Made by a program: the position numbers and the translations under genes. From Ferruginibacter sp. HRS2-29 (GTDB taxonomy: Bacteria; Bacteroidota; Bacteroidia; Chitinophagales; Chitinophagaceae), in assembly GCF_024343615.1 (NCBI RefSeq), contig NZ_RJUB01000158.1, positions 1 through 64,000 of the forward strand: 64,000 bases of DNA, read 5' to 3'. This document shows positions 58,937 to 64,000 of the stretch, one piece after another. Within the stretch, counting starts at the first letter, position 1; every line of letters starts with the position of its first letter. The notes beneath the pieces were generated by a model. That model did no database searches. It was not told the DNA's origin and was given only the letters and a program-made list of their open reading frames with translations.

Positions 58937-59665
58937 ATGAAGATAGATGTGCTCGCCTTTGGTGTTCATCCCGATGATGTGGAACTAAGTTGTGCCGGTA
59001 TTTTGCTGGCAGAAAAAAAACAAGGTAAGACCACCGGGATCATCGATCTTACACAGGGTGAACTTGGAACACGCGGAACGGCAGAAACCAGGAAACAGGA
59101 AGCAACAGATTCAGCGAAGATCTTAGGGGTAGATGTAAGAGAAAACCTTTCACTTGCGGATGGTTTCTTTTCCAACGATGAAATGCATCAGCGAAAAGTG
59201 ATCACAGCATTAAGGAAATATACACCGGAGATCATTCTTTGCAATGCGCCTGAAGACAGGCACCCCGACCATGGAAGAAGTGCACAGCTGGTAGCAGATG
59301 CGGCATTCCTTTCGGGATTGAGAAAAATAGAAACTTCCGGCGAAGGAATGCCACAGGCACACTGGAGGCCGAAATACGTTTTTCATTATATACAGGACAG
59401 GTTTTTGCAACCTGATTTTGTATACGATATCTCGGATGTGTTTGAAGAAAAACTGGAAGCCATTAAAGCATTCCGGACACAGTTCAACAGTCCGGGCACA
59501 GATGAACCGCAGACCTACATCTCCACACCGGATTTCCTGGAGAGTGTGATCTACCGCAGTAAGATGTTTGGAAAAATGATCGGGGTAAAATATGCGGAAG
59601 GTTTTATCAGTAAAAAGATGATCGGGATCAGCTCGTTTGATGCGATCATAAAAAAGGAAACTTAA
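58937..59665 (+). CDS. bshB1: bacillithiol biosynthesis deacetylase BshB1
   Basis: 242 residues from ATG 58937 (MKIDVLAFGVHPDDVELS). A PIG-L/LmbE zinc deacetylase: HPDDVE (zinc His and catalytic Asp), DLTQGELGTRGTAETR and EDRHPDHGRSAQLVADAAFLSG (zinc His). The T-Q-G-E-L-G-T-R-G-T signature is that of BshB1, which deacetylates GlcNAc-malate in bacillithiol synthesis. bshA and bshC are not in the window. Confidence 0.94.
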   Translation: MKIDVLAFGVHPDDVELSCAGILLAEKKQGKTTGIIDLTQGELGTRGTAETRKQEATDSAKILGVDVRENLSLADGFFSNDEMHQRKVITALRKYTPEIILCNAPEDRHPDHGRSAQLVADAAFLSGLRKIETSGEGMPQAHWRPKYVFHYIQDRFLQPDFVYDISDVFEEKLEAIKAFRTQFNSPGTDEPQTYISTPDFLESVIYRSKMFGKMIGVKYAEGFISKKMIGISSFDAIIKKET

Positions 59666-59679
59666 GGAAAAAGCCGATA

Positions 59680-59762
59680 CAGGATGCCAGATACTGGGTA
59701 TCGTAACAAAGGATAATAAGAAGGCTAAAAATAAAGCATCGGGTGACCAGCATCCAGCAACA
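59680..59762. repeat. GATGCCAGATACTGG-type inverted repeat
   Basis: GGATGCCAGATACTGGGTAT (59683-59702) and an imperfect complement GGGTGACCAGCATCC (about 59740-59756). It is related to the repeat between groES and groL. Confidence 0.5.
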
Positions 59763-59794
59763 AAAAATTAAATAAACTCATTTAAAAATTCACC

Positions 59795-60877
59795 ATGAAG
59801 GTTACTTCACCAACCCCAAAATTCAAGAACACACAGGGTTCTACTTTTCACCAGGAACTAAAACGCAGGGTGAATGAATATTTCACCGCAAACAACAAGA
59901 AAAGCACCGGTGATTTTTCGCTGCATTTCAAAGCGATCCTGTTCTGGACCTGTTATGTAGCATTATATGTGCATGTAGTTTTCTTTACGCCGGTATCGTG
60001 GGTGGCCTTGCTGGAATGCCTGGCAATGGGCGGACTTACCGCGGCCATCGGTTTCAATGTGATGCATGATGGCGGACACGGCAGTTTTAGCGACAGTAAA
60101 TTCTGGAACAAGATCGCGGCGTTTTCGGTAAACGGGCTGGGTGCCAGTGCATTGATGTGGAACAACAAACACAACATCATCCACCACACTTACACCAATA
60201 TTGATGGCGTAGACGATGATATCGAGATCAAGCCGATGTTGCGCATGTGCCCTACACAAAAAAAATACAAGATCCATCGCTTTCAGCATATCTATGTATG
60301 GTTCCTGTATACCATGCTGCTGATCATCTGGGTTTTCGCGACGGACTATACCAAATATTTCAAGAAAAAAGTGGGTATAGTGCCCATCAAAAAGCTGAGC
60401 ACTTTCGATCATTTCGCTTTCTGGATCGCCAAAATCGGGTATTATATCATGATGATCGCATTGCCGATCTACATGGTTGGGTTTGTTTCCTGGCTGGTAG
60501 GTTTCCTTGTATTGGCTATGTTTGCCGGTTTTGTATTAAGTGTAGTATTCCAGCTGGCTCATACGGTGGAAGAAACAGCATTCCCTACTCCATTGGGAGA
60601 TACTAATAACATCGAAAACGAATGGGCTATCCACCAGATCGAGACCACCGCTAATTTTGCTACCAAAAACAAGCTCATCAGCTGGCTGGTAGGCGGATTG
60701 AACTTCCAGATCGAGCATCACCTTTTCCCGAAAATATCGCACATTCATTACCCTGCTATCAGCAAGATCATCAAAAAGACCTGTGATGATTTCAACGTGA
60801 GATATATTGAGTATAAAAGGATGAGGGACGCAGTAGTGTCGCACGCTTTGCACCTCAAAAAAATGGGTACTGCATAA
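59795..60877 (+). CDS. fatty acid desaturase (linoleoyl-CoA/front-end type)
   Basis: A 360-residue membrane desaturase with four hydrophobic regions and the three His boxes HDGGHGSF (about 91), HNIIHHTY (about 126) and QIEHHLFP (about 308). The Q-x-x-H-H third box is typical of front-end/linoleoyl-CoA desaturases and of bacterial acyl-lipid desaturases. No cytochrome b5 domain is fused. It introduces a double bond in an acyl chain; position unknown. A terminator follows at once. Confidence 0.93.
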   Translation: MKVTSPTPKFKNTQGSTFHQELKRRVNEYFTANNKKSTGDFSLHFKAILFWTCYVALYVHVVFFTPVSWVALLECLAMGGLTAAIGFNVMHDGGHGSFSDSKFWNKIAAFSVNGLGASALMWNNKHNIIHHTYTNIDGVDDDIEIKPMLRMCPTQKKYKIHRFQHIYVWFLYTMLLIIWVFATDYTKYFKKKVGIVPIKKLSTFDHFAFWIAKIGYYIMMIALPIYMVGFVSWLVGFLVLAMFAGFVLSVVFQLAHTVEETAFPTPLGDTNNIENEWAIHQIETTANFATKNKLISWLVGGLNFQIEHHLFPKISHIHYPAISKIIKKTCDDFNVRYIEYKRMRDAVVSHALHLKKMGTA

Positions 60878-60893
60878 AAAGTTTTTCTACATA

Positions 60894-60926
60894 AAAAGCC
60901 CCGACAACTTGTTCGGGGCTTTTAGT
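60894..60926 (+). terminator. desaturase terminator
   Basis: AAAAGCCCCGA (60894-60904) pairs with TCGGGGCTTTT (60913-60923) around an 8-nt loop. A/T runs on both sides. Confidence 0.88.
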
Positions 60927-61334
60927 TTTTTACAGGATCAATTATTTAGGTATTTCGATAATTTCGTATACTTTTCAAGGTATCATATGAGCCATTTTCC
61001 TGATCTGAAAAATAACTTCAGGTAACAGTCATTTAATGACTTTTCTTTGAATCAATTTCAAATTATTGTTAAATATAATGCCTAAAGTATTCAAAAACTC
61101 AATTTCTTAAAAAAATTAAAAAGTATTTGACAAAAGACAATAAGTTTAGGGATTAGGGTTTAGAGTTTAGGGATGGGGGATTAGGGATTATAGATCAGGG
61201 ATTAGCGTTTACAATTGAAAATACATATGCCTGATTTAAACGTCTACAAACTAAACCCCTAAACTTCCAACCTTCTAAACCTAAACTCTAAACCCTAATC
61301 CTTAAACTTCCCTAAAACGCTTATTTTTGCATTT
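60927..61334. repeat. CYCTAAA inverted repeat in a 457-bp gap
   Basis: 60930-61140 is AT-rich without a gene. GTTTAGGGATTAGGGTTTAG and further TTAGGG-type units (61143-61210) are complementary to CTAAACTCTAAACCCTAATC and relatives (61244-61303). The right arm ends at the glnS promoter. Confidence 0.75.
61322..61329 (+). promoter_or_regulatory. glnS -7 box, start codon 6 nt away
   Basis: TATTTTTG full consensus; only CATTT separates it from the ATG at 61335, so the start of transcription should fall on or beside the ATG, giving a leaderless mRNA. Confidence 0.6.
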
Positions 61335-62990
61335 ATGACTGAAGAAAAAAGCCTGAATTTCTTAGAAGAGATCATTGAAGAAGACCTTCGCTCAGGAAAA
61401 TACAAGACCATCGTTACCCGTTTTCCGCCAGAACCCAATGGTTACCTGCACATGGGACATGCCACCAGCATTTGTCTGAACTTCGGCCTTACGGCCAAAT
61501 ACGGGGGTTATTCCAACCTGCGGTTCGACGACACCAATCCGGTTACAGAAGAAACGGAATATGTAGATAACATCAAAGCTGATATCAAATGGCTGGGATT
61601 CGAATGGAAAAACGAGCTGTATGCTTCCGATTATTTCGATACGCTTTATGAGTATGCAATTAAACTGATCAATAAAGGCCTGGCCTATGTGGATGATTCC
61701 ACTTCGGAAGAGATCGCCCTGCTGAAAGGCACGCCTACGGAACCTGGTAAGGATAGCCCCTACCGCAATCGTTCTGTGCAGGAAAATCTCGGGCTTTTTG
61801 AAAGGATGAAGAACGGCGAATTTGCCGACGGCACACATACCCTCCGGGCGAAGATAGACATGGCACATACCAATATGCTCATGCGTGACCCCCTGCTCTA
61901 CCGCATCAAACATGCGCATCACCACCGCACCGGCGACAAATGGTGCATTTACCCGATGTATGACTTTGCCCACGGGCAAAGCGATTCCATCGAGCAGATC
62001 ACCCACTCCATCTGCACGCTGGAATTTGTGCCGCACAGGGAACTGTACGATTGGCTGATTGAAAAACTGGAAATATATCCTTCTCATCAATATGAATTCG
62101 CCCGCCGCAATCTTTCCTATACGGTAATGAGCAAACGCAAATTGCTGCAACTGGTCAACGAAGGTTATGTGAATGGATGGGACGACCCGCGGATGCCTAC
62201 TATCAGCGGAATGCGCAGGCGTGGTTTTACCCCGGCGAGCATCCGAAATTTCTGCGACCGTATCGGTATCGCTAAAAGGGAGAACGTGACGGATTTCAGC
62301 GTGCTCGAATTTTTCCTGCGGGAAGATCTCAACCATGCTGCTCAAAGGGTAATGGCGGTATTGGACCCGGTGAAACTGATCATTACCAATTATGAAGATG
62401 GTAAAACGGAAGAATTTCAGAGTGAGAACGGACCCGACGAAGCAAGCGGCACGCGTACCGTTCCATTTTCAAAAGAACTTTGGATAGAACGGGAGGATTT
62501 CATGGAAGAAGCGGCCAAAAAATGGTTCAGGCTCGCTCCAGGTGCGATGGTACGTTTGAAAAGCGCTTACATCGTTCGTTGCGACAGCTACGACAAAGAT
62601 GCTGATGGAAACATCACCGCCATTCATTGTACTTATTTGCCGGAAAGCAGGAGCGGAAACGATACCAGCGGATTGAAAGTAAAAGGCACCATACATTGGG
62701 TAAGCGTACAACATGCCCTGAGTGCCGAAGTACGCCTCTATGACCGTTTGTTTAAAGTAGAAAACCCTTCGAGCGAAGAAGGCGATTTCAAAGATTATAT
62801 CAATCCTGATTCCTTACAGATCGTGAATGCGTTTGTAGAGCCATCGTTGAAAAATGCGGGTAAGGATGACCGTTATCAATTCCTGCGGAAAGGTTATTTC
62901 TGCCTCGATGAAGATTCTACCGCAGGGCAACTGGTATTCAATCGCACCGTTACTTTGAAAGATGCGTGGGCGAAGGAAGCACAAAAATGA
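61335..62990 (+). CDS. glnS: glutaminyl-tRNA synthetase
   Basis: A 551-residue class I synthetase charging tRNA-Gln. Signatures are RFPPEPNGYLHMGHATSICLNFG (HIGH region), RFDDTNP, SYTVMSKRKLLQLV (KMSKS region) and the WDDPRMPTISGMRRRGFTP segment that follows it. The C-terminal anticodon-binding beta-barrels are complete. A GlnRS implies that this organism need not rely on the Glu-tRNA amidotransferase for Gln-tRNA. It is followed by a 168-bp palindromic element. Confidence 0.97.
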   Translation: MTEEKSLNFLEEIIEEDLRSGKYKTIVTRFPPEPNGYLHMGHATSICLNFGLTAKYGGYSNLRFDDTNPVTEETEYVDNIKADIKWLGFEWKNELYASDYFDTLYEYAIKLINKGLAYVDDSTSEEIALLKGTPTEPGKDSPYRNRSVQENLGLFERMKNGEFADGTHTLRAKIDMAHTNMLMRDPLLYRIKHAHHHRTGDKWCIYPMYDFAHGQSDSIEQITHSICTLEFVPHRELYDWLIEKLEIYPSHQYEFARRNLSYTVMSKRKLLQLVNEGYVNGWDDPRMPTISGMRRRGFTPASIRNFCDRIGIAKRENVTDFSVLEFFLREDLNHAAQRVMAVLDPVKLIITNYEDGKTEEFQSENGPDEASGTRTVPFSKELWIEREDFMEEAAKKWFRLAPGAMVRLKSAYIVRCDSYDKDADGNITAIHCTYLPESRSGNDTSGLKVKGTIHWVSVQHALSAEVRLYDRLFKVENPSSEEGDFKDYINPDSLQIVNAFVEPSLKNAGKDDRYQFLRKGYFCLDEDSTAGQLVFNRTVTLKDAWAKEAQK

Positions 62991-63011
62991 TAACCGATCA
63001 GGCGAGAGCGG

Positions 63012-63179
63012 GATCACAGATTAAAATGGATAAAGGGGATTGCACAGATCATTTTGCTGGCGCAAAAATGAAAATGCAGTTTATACTGTAGTTACAACTA
63101 CTTATAAACTGCGTTTCTATTTTTACGAAGTAAAAATTAATCTGTGCAATCCCCTTTATCTTTTTTGAAATCTGTGATT
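63012..63179 (-). repeat. 168-bp palindromic element, copy 2 (inverted)
   Basis: The reverse complement aligns end to end with the copy at 57886-58053. Its inner hairpins appear here in swapped order (TTTTGCTGGCGCAAAA first, TTTTTACGAAGTAAAAA last). It lies between the convergent glnS and the 63178 gene, and its last bases provide the stop of the latter. Confidence 0.82.
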
Positions 63180-63579
63180 AACCTTCTCCCTTTTCTTTGT
63201 TCGCTATCTTCAAATCAGGAAATAATGCTGTGATCAACACGCCCAACGTAGCAGCGATCAGCAGGTACAATCCATATTGTCTTTCGGGACAGTAGGCAAA
63301 ATAACAGGTTGTAAAAACGATAAACACCCTGATGACATAAGCTACTAAAAGCCCGGCCACAAAGAGATGTGTACGCTTTGCCCATATTTTTTTGATAAGT
63401 ACCAGTATCACGGAAACGATCGCGAAGAACAGGATCACTTTACCCGGTTTGCCATAATGGTTCCTTGAGTAAAAACCGTTGAAATATTCTTTAATATCAG
63501 CATGATACGTCCAGGGTAAAAAACAGGCTACAGCCAGCAACACACAAGCCACGATACCGATCCATTTGTAATACTTCAT
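63178..63579 (-). CDS. membrane protein, unknown function
   Basis: 133 residues from ATG 63579 (MKYYKWIGIVACVLLAVAC). Four hydrophobic segments (about 5-24, 45-65, 72-90, 95-120) cover most of the protein; the first may be a signal anchor. A short basic tail follows. No function is recognised. The stop TAA coincides with the end of the 168-bp element. Confidence 0.72.
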   Translation of the reverse strand: MKYYKWIGIVACVLLAVACFLPWTYHADIKEYFNGFYSRNHYGKPGKVILFFAIVSVILVLIKKIWAKRTHLFVAGLLVAYVIRVFIVFTTCYFAYCPERQYGLYLLIAATLGVLITALFPDLKIANKEKGEG

Positions 63580-63612
63580 AATTAAAAGCTTTGTAAAGCG
63601 GCGCAAAGATAA

Positions 63613-63732
63613 CATTAAAAGTTCAAGAGGTTCAAGAGTTCAAAAGGTTCAAGAGGTTTAAAAGTTCAAAAGGTTCAAAATGTTGTAGAGCCGATCAACA
63701 TTCTGAACCTTTTGAATTTTTAAACTTTTAAG
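63613..63732. repeat. TTCAA-rich inverted repeat
   Basis: Units of 7-9 bp around TTCAA (AAGTTCAAGAGGTTCAAG and so on, 63619-63682) and a complementary arm (ACCTTTTGAATTTTTAAACT, 63707-63726). The period is irregular, so it is not counted with the strict heptamers. Confidence 0.7.
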
Positions 63733-63735
63733 CTT

Positions 63736-64000
63736 TTACTGTTTCACAAACCGGTAGGTTTCTTTTCCTGCCCGGATGCTATACACACCTTTCGCCCAGG
63801 TGCTGATGTCCAGGATGGTGGTTTGGTTAAGGACGATCTCCGAAACAAAAGCCCCCGCAGCATCATATATCCTTGCATGTTGTCCTGTGAAGGAAATATC
63901 TGTCAACGTGATGGTGAGCCTGCTGGTAGCCGGCACCGGCGAGAGTTTCAAAGAATTATTCCCGGAGAATTTCACTACAACAGTATTGCTGTAAGAAAAC
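63736..64000 (-). CDS. C-terminal end of a type IX secretion cargo protein (partial)
   Basis: The frame stays open to the window edge (residues before VKFSGNN read SYSNTVVV), so this is the 3' end of a larger gene. The ~80 visible residues, LKLSPVPATSRLTITLTDIS, ARIYDAAGAFVSEIVL and GVYSIRAGKETYRFVKQ, are a T9SS type A sorting domain, which directs secretion and surface attachment through the Por system. The catalytic or adhesive part is outside the window. Confidence 0.85.
   Translation of the reverse strand, partial: FSYSNTVVVKFSGNNSLKLSPVPATSRLTITLTDISFTGQHARIYDAAGAFVSEIVLNQTTILDISTWAKGVYSIRAGKETYRFVKQ

Noticed and set aside
60927..61140. Possible small gene in the desaturase-glnS gap
   Set aside because: AT-rich with stops in all frames; only a terminator and a repeat are visible.

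Overview
This 64 kb window is chromosomal DNA of a Bacteroidota bacterium, most likely family Chitinophagaceae. The evidence is promoter boxes of the Bacteroidota type (TTTG, then TAnnTTTG), weak or absent Shine-Dalgarno sequences, a SecD-SecF fusion, a long NusB, DUF4294, DUF1573, DUF5684 and DUF6660 proteins, a bacillithiol deacetylase, a carboxypeptidase-regulatory-type TonB receptor and a type IX secretion C-terminal domain at the right edge. I see no tRNA, rRNA, CRISPR array, insertion sequence or prophage.

Layout. 1-1.6 kb: no protein gene, but two tandem copies of a promoter-RNA-terminator module, the best candidate for something undescribed. 1.7-9.9 kb: a BtuF-like binding protein, fbaA, accD, an acyltransferase with a secreted archaemetzincin, then an AraC regulator divergent from an acetaldehyde-type dehydrogenase and its DUF779 partner. 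10-18.8 kb: small regulators, DinB, a histidine kinase, smpB, an orphan four-helix-bundle (23S intervening-sequence type) protein, sdaA, an FKBP lipoprotein, an HU/SPOR-like protein and a lysoplasmalogenase. 19-23.7 kb: a TetR-TolC-HlyD-MFS tripartite efflux operon with a clear double operator. 23.8-32.7 kb: lipoprotein, secreted protein, ABC exporter, M23 peptidase, methyltransferase, SMR pump, TonB receptor with a His/Cys-rich DUF6660 protein. 33-44 kb: groES-groL, nusB-DUF1573-yajC-coaE, aminotransferase, class A beta-lactamase-like hydrolase, secDF, an IscA-type protein. 44-54.6 kb: a B12-dependent mutase alpha subunit, a GAF protein with a degenerate kinase domain, radical SAM protein, a 14-bp satellite, a broken small operon, VOC protein, methyltransferase, arginase-family hydrolase. 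54.8-64 kb: ccmE-ccmF, DUF4294, bshB1, fatty acid desaturase, glnS, a membrane protein and a truncated T9SS cargo gene.

The dominant non-coding theme is a system of intergenic repeats with a period of 7 bp. At least nine different heptamer words (TTSACTA, ATTATCC, STATGAT, CYCTAAA, AATTACG, TTAARAA, CYTTGAA, ACRGACS, AATAAGR) occur, usually as two inverted tandem arrays around a 10-110 bp loop. The left array starts at, or inside, the stop codon of the upstream gene and the right array ends at the next promoter, so one hairpin fills the whole gap. In many genes the repeat itself supplies the stop codon, producing recurring C-termini such as N-V-stop and V-N-S-E/Q-stop. A separate 168-bp near-palindromic element occurs twice, in opposite orientations.

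Metabolically the genes suggest an aerobic heterotroph with glycolysis/gluconeogenesis, fatty acid synthesis and desaturation, B12-dependent acyl-CoA rearrangement, c-type cytochrome maturation and bacillithiol. All functional calls are made by eye from sequence; none was checked by a search.
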